Source: Acetobacteraceae bacterium (GTDB lineage Bacteria > Pseudomonadota > Alphaproteobacteria > Acetobacterales > Acetobacteraceae). Taken from it: a DNA stretch of 64,000 nucleotides. The DNA lies in NCBI GenBank assembly GCA_021732665.1, contig JAKFUL010000011.1, positions 1 through 64,000 of the forward strand, in the 5' to 3' direction. The translations under genes were made by a program, and so were the position numbers. Each line of letters opens with the position of its first letter. Position 1 is the first letter of the stretch. Under the pieces are notes generated by a model, which was not told the DNA's origin, searched no databases, and saw only the letters and a program-made list of their open reading frames with translations. Shown here piece by piece: positions 37,416 through 45,719 of the stretch.

Positions 37416-37939
37416 CGCCGACAGCCACCGCCCTCTTCACCGCCTATTTCCAGGTCGGCATTTCCAGCTTCGGCGGCGCCAATGCCTGGGCGCGCCGCAT
37501 GCTGGTGGAAAAGCGCGGCTGGCTGACCGACCGGGAATTCGCCGAGCGACTGGGCCTGGGCCAGGTCCTGCCCGGGCCGAACGCGATGAACACCGCCATC
37601 ATCGTCGGCCACGGGTTTTGCGGCGTGCGCGGGGCGCTGGCCGCGGTGGGCGGGCTGTTCGCCGGGCCGCTGCTCATCCTCTCCGCGCTGTGCCTGCTGT
37701 ATGACCGCTTCGGCCATCTCGGCGTGGTGCGCGGGGCGCTGGCGGGGGTGGCCTCGGCCGCGGCGGGGATGATGCTGGGCACGGCGTTCAAGATGATCAG
37801 GGGCGCGCGGCCCTCGGCGGCGATGGTGGTGGTGGGACTGGCCGCGCTGGGCCTGGCGTTGTGGCGGGTGCCGCTGCCCTGGATCATCCTGGCGCTGGCG
37901 CCGCTGGGGATCCTGGCCGCCTGGCGGGAAGCGAAATGA
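37412..37939 (+). CDS. chromate transporter family protein, first half (short-chain ChrA)
   Basis: A 175-residue membrane protein of the CHR family: FQVGISSFGGANAWARRMLVEKRGWL, LGLGQVLPGPNAMNTAIIVG and several following hydrophobic segments. It starts at GTG 37412 overlapping the amidohydrolase stop (GTGA). Long CHR proteins have two such halves; here they are separate overlapping genes, the paired short-chain form. Chromate efflux is known for some family members; the physiological substrate here is open. Confidence 0.88.
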   Translation: MTPTATALFTAYFQVGISSFGGANAWARRMLVEKRGWLTDREFAERLGLGQVLPGPNAMNTAIIVGHGFCGVRGALAAVGGLFAGPLLILSALCLLYDRFGHLGVVRGALAGVASAAAGMMLGTAFKMIRGARPSAAMVVVGLAALGLALWRVPLPWIILALAPLGILAAWREAK

Positions 37940-38472
37940 GCGACCTTCTGGTGCTGATGGCCGGGCTGGCGCAACTCTCCGTCATCGCGGTGGGCGGCGG
38001 CAGCGCCGTGCTGGGCGACATGCATCGGCTGATCGTGGATGAGCGGGGCTGGATGGATGATGCCGGCTTTGCCCGCGCCTATGCGCTGGCCCAGGCTTCG
38101 CCGGGGCCGAACATCCTGGTGGTGGGGGTGTTCGGCTGGCACATCGCAGGCCCGCTCGGGCTGCTCGGCGCCACGCTGGCGATGTGCGCGCCCTCCGGCC
38201 TGATGGCGCTGGGTTTCGCCGGCATGCGGGCCAGGCTGGCCGGGGCACGGTGGCTCAGGCGCGTGGAGCGCGGGCTGGTGCCGGTGGCGCTGGGCCTCGT
38301 CACGGCCTCCGCCCTGCTGCTGGGGGAGACGGCGCTGGCGACCTGGGGCAGTCTGCCCATGGTGGCCATCGCCATCACCGCCGCCACGGCGGGGTTCGTC
38401 TTTCTCACCAAACGCTCGCCGCTATGGATGCTCGCCGGCGGCGCGGCTTTGGGCATGATGCTTCTGGGGTGA
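37936..38472 (+). CDS. chromate transporter family protein, second half (short-chain ChrA)
   Basis: A 178-residue CHR-family membrane protein, partner of the preceding gene: IAVGGGSAVLGDMHRLIVDERGWM and YALAQASPGPNILVVGVFGW repeat the FGG and PGPN motifs of the first half. Its ATG overlaps the previous stop (ATGA). The two presumably assemble with opposite membrane topology. The flavin reductase gene begins 3 bases after its stop. Confidence 0.88.
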   Translation: MSDLLVLMAGLAQLSVIAVGGGSAVLGDMHRLIVDERGWMDDAGFARAYALAQASPGPNILVVGVFGWHIAGPLGLLGATLAMCAPSGLMALGFAGMRARLAGARWLRRVERGLVPVALGLVTASALLLGETALATWGSLPMVAIAITAATAGFVFLTKRSPLWMLAGGAALGMMLLG

Positions 38473-38475
38473 TGC

Positions 38476-39078
38476 ATGTTCTATGAACCGAAACACGGCC
38501 ATGGCCTGCCGCATGACCCGCTGAAGGCAATCGTGGCGCCCCGGCCGATCGGCTGGATTTCCACGCTGGATGGAAAGGGGCGGCCCAACCTCGCGCCCTA
38601 CAGCTTCTTCAACATGGTGCACACGCGGCCTGCGCTGCTGGCCTTCACGTCCGAGACGCTGAAGCATTCGGCGAAGAACGCGATCGAGACCGGGGAGTTC
38701 GTGTTCAACCTCGCCACAAGGCCGTTGTTCGACGCGATGAACGCAAGCTCCGGCAGCCTGCCCGAGGGGGTGAGCGAGTTCGAGACGGCGGGGATCGAGG
38801 CCGCGCCGAGCCGCATGGTGAAGCCGCCGCGCGTGGCGCTGAGCCCCGCCGCGCTGGAATGCCGCGTCACCCATTCGATGGAAATGGCGGATATCGACGG
38901 CCAGCCCACTGGCGGCTGGATGATCATCGGCCAGGTCGTGGGCGTCCACATCGCCGAGGCGGTGCTGAACCAGGGCCAGTTCGACGCGGTGGCGGCCCAG
39001 ACCATCGCCCGTTGTGGCTATCGCGACTATGCGGAATTGACCCAGATGTTCGCCGCCCCCAGGCCTGACGACGCTTGA
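38476..39078 (+). CDS. flavin reductase family protein (FMN-binding split barrel)
   Basis: A 200-residue protein of the flavoredoxin/flavin reductase type: PLKAIVAPRPIGWISTLDGKGRPNLAPYSFFN, SETLKHSAKNAIETGEFVFNLA, and CRVTHSMEMADIDG. Such proteins bind FMN and serve as reductases for monooxygenases or directly as flavoproteins. It is the last gene of the amidohydrolase-chrA-chrA unit. A flavin reductase beside a chromate-transporter pair could reflect metal reduction, but this is speculation. Confidence 0.9.
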   Translation: MFYEPKHGHGLPHDPLKAIVAPRPIGWISTLDGKGRPNLAPYSFFNMVHTRPALLAFTSETLKHSAKNAIETGEFVFNLATRPLFDAMNASSGSLPEGVSEFETAGIEAAPSRMVKPPRVALSPAALECRVTHSMEMADIDGQPTGGWMIIGQVVGVHIAEAVLNQGQFDAVAAQTIARCGYRDYAELTQMFAAPRPDDA

Positions 39079-39085
39079 ACAGAAC

Positions 39086-39111
39086 ACGGTCCAGGGGCGG
39101 GTCGCCCCTGG
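39086..39111. repeat. dispersed palindromic repeat, copy 1 (26 bases)
   Basis: These 26 bases (ACGGT followed by CCAGGGGCG-GGT-CGCCCCTGG) are repeated exactly, in reverse orientation, at 62980-63005. The inner 21 bases form a perfect hairpin: CCAGGGGCG (39091-39099), loop GGT, CGCCCCTGG (39103-39111). Both copies lie in gaps between convergent genes, next to a second GC-rich hairpin, so they behave like extragenic palindromic elements that may double as transcript ends. Confidence 0.8.
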
Positions 39112-39121
39112 CGGGGAAGGT

Positions 39122-39146
39122 CCGGAAGGGGCAGCGCCCCTTCTGG
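39122..39146. terminator. hairpin between convergent genes
   Basis: CCGGAAGGGGC (39122-39132) pairs with GCCCCTTCTGG (39136-39146) around loop AGC, with one G-T pair. It stands 44 bases after the flavin reductase stop and 3 bases before the end of the convergent hydrolase gene, a good position for a bidirectional terminator, although there is no long T-run. Confidence 0.55.
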
Positions 39147-39148
39147 AA

Positions 39149-41137
39149 TCACCTGAGGCGCGCGAGGGTATTGGCTCTGGCCGCCGCCACCATCGCCGCC
39201 GCATCCTCTGCCAGCAGCAGGCGCGCGGCGACCAGGCCAGCCGCGCTGTCCCGCACCGCCGCCACGTAGCTGTCACCCGGCCAGCGTTCCTCGATGGAGG
39301 GCCGCGGGTCGTGATTGGCCATGCGCTCGGCCCGCGTGGCGGCGAAGGGGAGCGCGCTGCCGATGTTGGTGCACAGCGCGCCCAGGCCATAGCCCGCGCC
39401 GCGCGGGTTGAAGCCGGTATAGGTGGCGCGCGGCGCTTCCAGCACCGGCAGGCGGATGCCGGCCAGGGCGTTGCCATCGGCATCGAGGCGCGGCAGCAGG
39501 ATGGGATAGGCGCCCGTCACCCGGGGCGGGCTTTCCGCAGTGTCGAGAAGCGGCGCGGGGGTGATGCTGGTCGGCAACGCCAGCCCCGGCAGGGCCGGGA
39601 AGGCGCTGGCCAGGGTGGGGCCGGGCACCGCCCCCGGGCCATGCGCCGCCACATTCATCAGCCGGCCCAACGGCCCGGCCGGCACCAGCGTGCCCGCCGC
39701 CACGTTGGGCGTGCGCGAGGGCGGCGGCTCCACCCCCTCGCGGATCCAGGCCTCCATCGCCAGCATCAGCGCCCGCATGGGCGCGCCGGCCTGCAAAGGG
39801 TTGAGGGTGTTGGCGCAAACGGCGTTGCGCGCCGCCCAGGCCTCGGCCGCGGCGTAATGCGGGTGTCCCGCCATCATGTAGGCGCGCACGCCCGCCGGAA
39901 GTTCGACATGGCCGCCGCGCGCATCGGTCACGGTCAGCGACCCGCGGGCGCCGAAATACTCGAACTCGCTGTCGGTCTGCATCACGCGCGGGCAGGTCCG
40001 GCTGGCCAGGCAGCGGCGCAGCAGCCCGTCGGTGCGGTTCGTCAGCGGGTCGGTGGTGTCGGCATAGGTGAAGGGGAACTGGTCGGCGGGGTAGAGCCTG
40101 TCGGTGTGGTCGGAGGGGTTGCGTCCGGGCTGCGCCCAGCGGGCATTCAAATAGGTGCGGCGGCTGCCCGGGATATGCGGGAAGATCCCGTCGAAGACGG
40201 CGCGGCCGGCGGTGTCCTCGTTGAAGCCGAGATACAGCGCATCGCGCAGGAAGCGGCCGGATTGCGACACGCCCAGGCTGATGGCGCGCGCCGAGGCGCG
40301 GCCGGATTGCGGGTTTCCCGCCCCCTCGCCATGCCGCAACGCCGCCGAGACGTCGCGAAAGGCGGCCAGCCCCATGCCCATCAGCCCGGGGTCGCGGGCG
40401 GTGTAGGTCACCTCGAAGATCGCGCCGGGGTCGGAGCCGGCGGGCCGGGTGATCATCACCCGGTCGGGAGCGGTGAAGGCCAGGCTGAGGCCGGGCACCT
40501 CCTGCCGCGTCGCCTCGCTGCGTGCCCGCATGGTCACGCGCAGGCTTGCCGGGTCAGCCACGTTGTAGGTGAGCTGGCCTGCCGCCGGGCTCACATTGTT
40601 GTCGAAGACGAATTCATCGCGCACCTCGCCGGTCACGCCGGGCACGGCCGGCACCCGCACGCGCAGCCCCTGCCCGGGCGTCGGGTCGCCCTGCCAGCCG
40701 ATCCAGGCCAGGGTATAGCCCTGGCGCATCATCCAGCCATTGCCGGCATCGGTCGCTTCGTCGAAGCGGCCGGTGCGGGCGGCGGTGGTGTCATTCAGCA
40801 ACTGGCCGATGATGGCGCGGCCGCGGTTCGGCGGCTCGACCAGCAAGGTGCCATTGGCCCGCGCCGGGTCGGCGGGGCGCAGGATCAGGACATCCGCCAC
40901 CGCCTCCACCCGGCCGGCGGCGTTGCGCGGGGCCAGGGCGATGTCGGCGATGCCGGCATTGCGCGCATCGGCGGGGTCGAGCGCGATGGTGGCCTGGCCG
41001 CGCAGCAGCTCATAGCCGCCGCGCTCACCGAACACCGCGCCGGCGAAGGCCGGGCGTGGCGCTTCCATCTCGAAGCGGCTGACCTGCGCCAGGGCGGGCG
41101 CGGACAGCAAAGCCAGGGCCAGGATGGCATGGCGCAT
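39149..41137 (-). CDS. large secreted alpha/beta hydrolase domain protein
   Basis: A 662-residue protein with signal peptide MRHAILALALLSAPALAQV, an N-terminal beta-rich part (about 20-270) and an alpha/beta-hydrolase part with the nucleophile elbow ISLGVSQSGRFLRDALYLGFNED. It matches the poorly studied alpha/beta hydrolase domain family of about 600-700 residues found in Gram-negatives; an esterase or amidase activity in the periplasm is likely, the substrate unknown. ATG at 41137 gives a clean signal peptide; longer starts do not. It is divergent from a TctC gene over 64 bases. Confidence 0.82.
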   Translation of the reverse strand: MRHAILALALLSAPALAQVSRFEMEAPRPAFAGAVFGERGGYELLRGQATIALDPADARNAGIADIALAPRNAAGRVEAVADVLILRPADPARANGTLLVEPPNRGRAIIGQLLNDTTAARTGRFDEATDAGNGWMMRQGYTLAWIGWQGDPTPGQGLRVRVPAVPGVTGEVRDEFVFDNNVSPAAGQLTYNVADPASLRVTMRARSEATRQEVPGLSLAFTAPDRVMITRPAGSDPGAIFEVTYTARDPGLMGMGLAAFRDVSAALRHGEGAGNPQSGRASARAISLGVSQSGRFLRDALYLGFNEDTAGRAVFDGIFPHIPGSRRTYLNARWAQPGRNPSDHTDRLYPADQFPFTYADTTDPLTNRTDGLLRRCLASRTCPRVMQTDSEFEYFGARGSLTVTDARGGHVELPAGVRAYMMAGHPHYAAAEAWAARNAVCANTLNPLQAGAPMRALMLAMEAWIREGVEPPPSRTPNVAAGTLVPAGPLGRLMNVAAHGPGAVPGPTLASAFPALPGLALPTSITPAPLLDTAESPPRVTGAYPILLPRLDADGNALAGIRLPVLEAPRATYTGFNPRGAGYGLGALCTNIGSALPFAATRAERMANHDPRPSIEERWPGDSYVAAVRDSAAGLVAARLLLAEDAAAMVAAARANTLARLR

Positions 41138-41201
41138 GATGTGTTTCCTCCGTGTTTCGGCAAGCTTGCGCCCGGGGCGGGCGGGCGTGCAAGCTTCGGC
41201 C

Positions 41202-42155
41202 ATGCTGCGAAGAACCCTGCTGGCCCTGCCGCTCGCCACCCCTGCGCTCGCTCAGATCGAACGCTCGGTGCGGATCATCGTGCCCTTCGCCGCCGGCACC
41301 TCCTCGGATGTGCAGGCCCGCCTGCTGGGGCTGCATATGGCGCCGCACCTGCCGCAGCCCGTGGTGGTGGAAAACCGCGCCGACGCCGGCGGCACGGTGG
41401 GGGCGGAGCTGGTGGCGCGGGCGACCGATGGCCACACCATCCTGCTCGGCTCGAACGGCCCGCTGGTGAACAACCCCATTCTGCAACCGCGCATGCCCTA
41501 TGACTCGCCCGCCGATTTCGCGGCCATCGGTCTGGTCAGCCGCAGCCCGCTGACGTTGACGGTGCGGGCGGAAAGCCCAATTCGCGACGTCGCGGGCTAC
41601 CTGGCGGCGGCGAGGGCGGGGTCGCTCAGCATCGGCTCCTCCGGCCAGGGGAGTGCGACGCATTTCCTGATCGAGCAGCTGATGGCGGCCGCCGGGGTGC
41701 GGCTGACGCATGTGCCCTATCGCGGCTCCAGCCTCTCGGTGCCCGACACGCTGGCGGGCAATGTGGACAGCGTGATGGGCGAGATCTCCACGGTGTTTCC
41801 GCTGTGGCGGGATGGGCGGTTGCGGGTGCTGGCCACGTCCGGGCCCGGGCGATCGGTGCTGATGCCGGCGATTCCCACCCTGATCGAAAGCGGTTTTGCC
41901 GGGCTGACGGGGGGAAGCTGGGCGGCACTGGTGGCGCCGGCGGGGATGCCCGCGGCGACCCAGGCACTGCTCGGCACGGCCCTGCTGCGGGCGATGGACA
42001 TGCCGGCCTATCTCGACCGCCAGCGCGAATTGGGCGCCGATGTGGCGGGGGCGGAGGAGCGCGGGCCGGCGGCGCTGGCAGCGTTCTGGGCGGCGGAGAT
42101 GACCCGCACCCGCGCCACGGCGCGGCAGGCGGGGATCAGGGCGGACCCGGCCTAG
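41202..42155 (+). CDS. TctC/Bug-family substrate-binding protein
   Basis: A 317-residue Bug-family protein with signal peptide MLRRTLLALPLATPALAQ, VPFAAGTSSDVQARLLG, VVENRADAGGTVGAEL, DGHTILLGSNGPL and MPYDSPADFAAIGLV. It differs from most copies by Asp in place of Gly in the ENRxGAGG loop. The start ATG 41202 leaves only 64 bases to the divergent hydrolase start, so the two probably share a control region. No permease is adjacent. Confidence 0.92.
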   Translation: MLRRTLLALPLATPALAQIERSVRIIVPFAAGTSSDVQARLLGLHMAPHLPQPVVVENRADAGGTVGAELVARATDGHTILLGSNGPLVNNPILQPRMPYDSPADFAAIGLVSRSPLTLTVRAESPIRDVAGYLAAARAGSLSIGSSGQGSATHFLIEQLMAAAGVRLTHVPYRGSSLSVPDTLAGNVDSVMGEISTVFPLWRDGRLRVLATSGPGRSVLMPAIPTLIESGFAGLTGGSWAALVAPAGMPAATQALLGTALLRAMDMPAYLDRQRELGADVAGAEERGPAALAAFWAAEMTRTRATARQAGIRADPA

Positions 42156-42275
42156 CCTGAGGCGTCCCCCCGGTCGGTGCCCCGCGCAGGAGACATCCAT
42201 CGGCCGCCGGCACCGCGCCATTGCTGCGCACCGCGATGCGCCGGCCCCGCATGACCTGGCCGACGCCGCGGCGCT

Positions 42276-42803
42276 TCACCGGCCGGGTGGCGCAGCGCCG
42301 TCCAGCGCCTCCAGCGCGGCCGGCGTGCCGGCAAGCAGGGTGGCGAAGACACGGCGCAACTCCGTCATCGAGCCGCGCGAGAGTCTGCGGAACAGATGGG
42401 CGTTGGCCTGCCGCAGGATGGGCGCCAGGCGCTCCAGTATCGCCTGGCCATCGGCGGTCAGGGTGATGTTGACCGCGCGGTTGTCGTCATCGCGCTGGGT
42501 CTTGGCCAGCAGGCCGGTCTGGACCAACGCGTTCACCTCGGCCGTGATGTTCGAGGCGGCGACATGCAGGTGCCCCGCCACCGCGCTGATGCCCACCGGC
42601 CCTTCCTGGCCGAGGCGGGAGACCGCCAGCAGCACCGCCAGTTCCGACCCCCGCAACCCCAGCCGCCGCGCCGCCGCCCGGCGCACCGACTGCATGGCGG
42701 CGGAGACGGCGAAGAGATCGGCGACGAAATCCCGGAAGGCGGCATCTGCCGCGTCATCGACGAGGTCGGTTTTGACGATGCTCAGCGGGTGCCTGGGTGC
42801 CAT
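42276..42803 (-). CDS. MarR family transcriptional regulator
   Basis: A 175-residue regulator with a helix-rich N-terminus (dimerisation), a winged helix-turn-helix at about 50-110 (LAVLLAVSRLGQEGPVGISAVAGHLHVAASNITAEVNALVQTGLLAKTQRDDDNRAVNITLTADG) and a C-terminal helix pair. MarR proteins usually repress divergent catabolic or efflux genes until a small phenolic or acid ligand binds. Here the divergent gene, 277 bases away, is a molybdopterin oxidoreductase, the likely target. Confidence 0.92.
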   Translation of the reverse strand: MAPRHPLSIVKTDLVDDAADAAFRDFVADLFAVSAAMQSVRRAAARRLGLRGSELAVLLAVSRLGQEGPVGISAVAGHLHVAASNITAEVNALVQTGLLAKTQRDDDNRAVNITLTADGQAILERLAPILRQANAHLFRRLSRGSMTELRRVFATLLAGTPAALEALDGAAPPGR

Positions 42804-43080
42804 GGCTCACTATAGCGCATCATGACGGATTTGTAATTTTTGTCTGACGATTTACTATATCAAATAAGTCAAGTCACCGGCCCGGCAGGAGCCCCGCCAT
42901 GCTTGGTGCCGGCAACCGCTGTCTTGCGGCGCGACGGCCGGCGCATCGGGCATGCGCCCGGCGCTGGTGAATAACATTCCGGACGATATGCGGGGAGCCA
43001 TGGTGCCGCTGGTGGCGGGGTGGCTTCCGCCCCGTCGCGGCTTGGGGGATGCTGGCCACCCACCGCTTGGAGTTGCTGTG
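42804..43080. promoter_or_regulatory. divergent control region marR-like / molybdopterin oxidoreductase
   Basis: The marR-proximal part (42811-42875) is AT-rich. On the plus strand TTGTAA (42831-42836) and TACTAT (42853-42858), spaced by 16 bases, form a possible promoter (4 of 6 matches each). The rest, about 200 bases before ATG 43081, is GC-rich with several potential hairpins, for example GGGG/CCCC pairing near 43017-43035; no known riboswitch consensus was recognised. MarR binding sites were not identified with confidence. Confidence 0.35.
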
Positions 43081-45102
43081 ATGGAAACAATCCGCGTCGT
43101 CTGCGCGCATGACTGCCCGGATATGTGTTCGCTGGTCGTGCAGGTCGAGAATGGCAGCGTGCTGCGCGTGGCCGGCGACCCGGAGCAGCCTTTCACCGCC
43201 GGTTTCGCCTGCGCCAAGGTCAACCGCGACGCCGAACTGGTGCATTCGCCCGACCGTCTGACCACGCCTTTGCGTCGCATCGGCGCCAAGGGCGAACGCC
43301 GCTTCGCCCCCATCACCTGGGATGAGGCGCTGGACGAGATCGAGACCCGCTGGCGCGCCATCATCGCCGAGAGCGGCCCGCTGGCGCTGCTGGGCTACGC
43401 CTATTCGGCGCATCAGGGGCAGATCAACCGGCATATCGTGAACGGCATGTTCCACGCGCTGGGGGCGACGCGCCTGCTGGCCGGCACGGTCTGCGATTCC
43501 TGCTGCGAGACCGCCTGGGAGATGACGCTGGGGCCGGTCGGCGGCGCCGATCCGGAATCGGTGGTGGATTCCGACCTGGTCATCGCCTGGGGCGCCGATT
43601 TGATGGCGGTGAATGTGCATGTCTGGGCGCTGCTGGAAAAGCTGCGCAAGACAGGCGTGCAGCTGGTGGTGATCGACCCCAGGCGGAGCCAGACCGCGGC
43701 GCGCTCGGACTGGCATCTGCAGATCAACATCGGCACCGATGCGGCGCTGGCCTGTGGCATCGCCCATATTCTTCAGCGCGACGGGCTGCTCGACCGCGCC
43801 TATATCGCCGCCAACACGCTGGGCTTCGAACAATGGTCGGCCGAGGTGCTGTGCGACTTCCCGCCCGCCCGTGTCGCCGAAATCACCGGACTGGCCGAGG
43901 CCGATATCGAACGCCTGGCGGCGATGTATGGCGCCGCGAAGCGCCCGTTCATCCGTCTCGGTGAGGGCATGACGCGGCTGGCGCGCGGCGGCCAGGCGCT
44001 GCGGGCGGTGGCCGTGCTGCCGGCGCTGACCGGCGCCTATGGCAGGCGTGGCGGCGGCGCGCTGTTGACCACCGCGGGATCGATGGATTTCGATTTTTCC
44101 TCGGTGCGCAAACCCTCCGGCCCAGCGACGACCCGGCTGGTCAACCACAGCCTGCTCGGCCGCGAGTTGCTGGAGATGCGCGACCCGCCTTTGCGCGCGC
44201 TGTTCATCGCCGCCAACAACCCCGCCGTCACCTGCCCCGACGCCAACCGTGTCCGCCAGGGCCTGGCGCGGCAGGACCTTTTCACCGTCGTCCACGACCC
44301 CTTCATGACCGACACGGCCAGATACGCCGACATCGTCCTGCCGGCCGCGACCTATCTGGAGACCGAGGATTTCTATCGCGCCTATGGCAGCTACTACGTG
44401 CAATTCGCTCCCGCCGCGGTGCCGCCGCAGCATCAATCCTGGACCAATCTTCGCCTGGCGCAGGAACTCGCGCGCCGCATGGGGCTGACCGACGAGGTCT
44501 TCAGCCTGCCGCAGCGCGAAATCTTTCCCCGATTCTTCGAGGGTGCCACGGGCGCGGTCGGTCGCATCGACCCCGCGACCCTGCTGGACCACCGCCCGGC
44601 CAAGGCCGCGCCCCCCGAGGCGCAGGCTTTCGCCACCCCCTCCGGCCGGCTGGAGATTTTCTCAGCACAACTGGCGGCCGAGGGGTTGCCGCCGCTGCCG
44701 ACATGGCAGCCGGATGCGCAGGAGGTGGAGGATGCCGCCCGCTGGCCGCTGCGCCTGCTCACCGCGCCGTCGTTCTTCCAGCCGCACACCGCCTATGCCG
44801 GCGTCGCCTTCCTGCGCGGGCGCGAGGGCGAACCCTTCTGCGTGCTGCACCCACAGGACGCCGCCGCGCGCGGCCTGCAACACGGCCAGGCGGTGCGGCT
44901 GTTCAACGACCACGGCACCATCGCGCTGCGGCTGCATGTCGCCGATGAGGTGAAGCCCGGCGTGGTGCTGGTGCCGGGCCAGCGCCCGGCCGGCGAGGCG
45001 CGGGCCGGCACCATCAACATGCTCTGCGGCGACCGGCTGACCGACATGGGCGCCGGCGCGACCTACCAAAGCACCTTCCTGGAGGTGGCGGCCCTGGTTT
45101 AA
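43081..45102 (+). CDS. molybdopterin oxidoreductase (Mo-bisPGD family)
   Basis: A 673-residue enzyme of the DMSO reductase superfamily. The N-terminal [4Fe-4S] site is Cys8, Cys12, Cys16 and Cys44 (CAHDCPDMC ... GFACAKV). Then follow ITWDEALDEI, GTVCDSCCETAWEM near the molybdenum site, VVIDPRRSQTA, LRALFIAANNPAVTCPD, YADIVLPAATYLETEDFYRAYGSYYVQ and the C-terminal cofactor-binding barrel. No Tat signal is visible, so it is cytoplasmic. No partner subunit is adjacent. The physiological substrate is unknown. ATG 43081 gives the family start; GTG 43078 is an alternative one codon earlier. Confidence 0.92.
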   Translation: METIRVVCAHDCPDMCSLVVQVENGSVLRVAGDPEQPFTAGFACAKVNRDAELVHSPDRLTTPLRRIGAKGERRFAPITWDEALDEIETRWRAIIAESGPLALLGYAYSAHQGQINRHIVNGMFHALGATRLLAGTVCDSCCETAWEMTLGPVGGADPESVVDSDLVIAWGADLMAVNVHVWALLEKLRKTGVQLVVIDPRRSQTAARSDWHLQINIGTDAALACGIAHILQRDGLLDRAYIAANTLGFEQWSAEVLCDFPPARVAEITGLAEADIERLAAMYGAAKRPFIRLGEGMTRLARGGQALRAVAVLPALTGAYGRRGGGALLTTAGSMDFDFSSVRKPSGPATTRLVNHSLLGRELLEMRDPPLRALFIAANNPAVTCPDANRVRQGLARQDLFTVVHDPFMTDTARYADIVLPAATYLETEDFYRAYGSYYVQFAPAAVPPQHQSWTNLRLAQELARRMGLTDEVFSLPQREIFPRFFEGATGAVGRIDPATLLDHRPAKAAPPEAQAFATPSGRLEIFSAQLAAEGLPPLPTWQPDAQEVEDAARWPLRLLTAPSFFQPHTAYAGVAFLRGREGEPFCVLHPQDAAARGLQHGQAVRLFNDHGTIALRLHVADEVKPGVVLVPGQRPAGEARAGTINMLCGDRLTDMGAGATYQSTFLEVAALV

Positions 45103-45719
45103 CCCGGGAGGCTGAACAGCGCCGCGTTTGTCATGAGGTCGGCGTATTTCTGCCGCATGTCGAAGAGGTTGGCCTCATGCGGGCCGATCGCCCGGTCGCC
45201 CACGCAATCCACCGCCACGATGGTGCGGAAATCGTGCTGCAAGGAATCCACCACCGTGGCGCGCACGCAGCCCGAGGTGGTGCAGCCCGCCACGATCAGC
45301 GTGTCCACGCGGCGCATGCGCAGGAAGCCGGAGAGCTGGGTGTCGAAGAAGGCGCTGGCGCCGCGCTTGCGCACCACCAACTCGCCGGCCACCGGCGTCA
45401 ATTCGGGCACGATCCGGGAGAGCGGCGAAGTCTCGGTCAGCTTCAGCAGCGAGGGCGCCTTCAGTGTGAAAACGCCGGCATCGCTGCCATCCCCGGCATA
45501 GACCACGCGGGTATGGGCGACCGGCCAGCCTTTCGCCCGGGCATGCGCGAGCAAGGCCTGCGAATGCTCGATGGCCGGGCCGATATTGCCGCCGCCGAAA
45601 TGCGCGGGGTCGGCGAAGCCCACCACGAAATCGACAAACACCACCGCGGGCGCAGCACCCATGCCGGAGGAATGGCCCATGCCCTGGGCCTGGTAGATGG
45701 CTTCTTCCGGATGGCTCAT
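45099..45719 (-). CDS. isochorismatase-fold cysteine hydrolase (N-carbamoylsarcosine amidase type)
   Basis: A 206-residue hydrolase with the Asp-Lys-Cys triad of the family: Asp30 (VFVDFVVGF), Lys118 (VVRKRGASAF) and Cys151 (AGCTTSGCVRATVVDSL). It shares this pattern with N-carbamoylsarcosine amidases, nicotinamidases and ureidoacrylate hydrolases. Its ATG overlaps the stop of the FAD monooxygenase (ATGA), and its 3' end overlaps the convergent oxidoreductase by four bases. A hydroxylation followed by deamidation or decarbamoylation of an aromatic or N-heterocyclic compound is a plausible joint job. Confidence 0.9.
   Translation of the reverse strand: MSHPEEAIYQAQGMGHSSGMGAAPAVVFVDFVVGFADPAHFGGGNIGPAIEHSQALLAHARAKGWPVAHTRVVYAGDGSDAGVFTLKAPSLLKLTETSPLSRIVPELTPVAGELVVRKRGASAFFDTQLSGFLRMRRVDTLIVAGCTTSGCVRATVVDSLQHDFRTIVAVDCVGDRAIGPHEANLFDMRQKYADLMTNAALFSLPG

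Noticed and set aside
39311-41503. 730-codon plus-strand frame opposite the large hydrolase gene
   Set aside because: Repetitive Gly/Arg/His composition and no recognisable domain; the opposite strand has a signal peptide and nucleophile motif.
42880-43080. Molybdenum-cofactor or other riboswitch before the oxidoreductase
   Set aside because: The leader can form hairpins, but I could not match any riboswitch consensus; it is described only as a control region.
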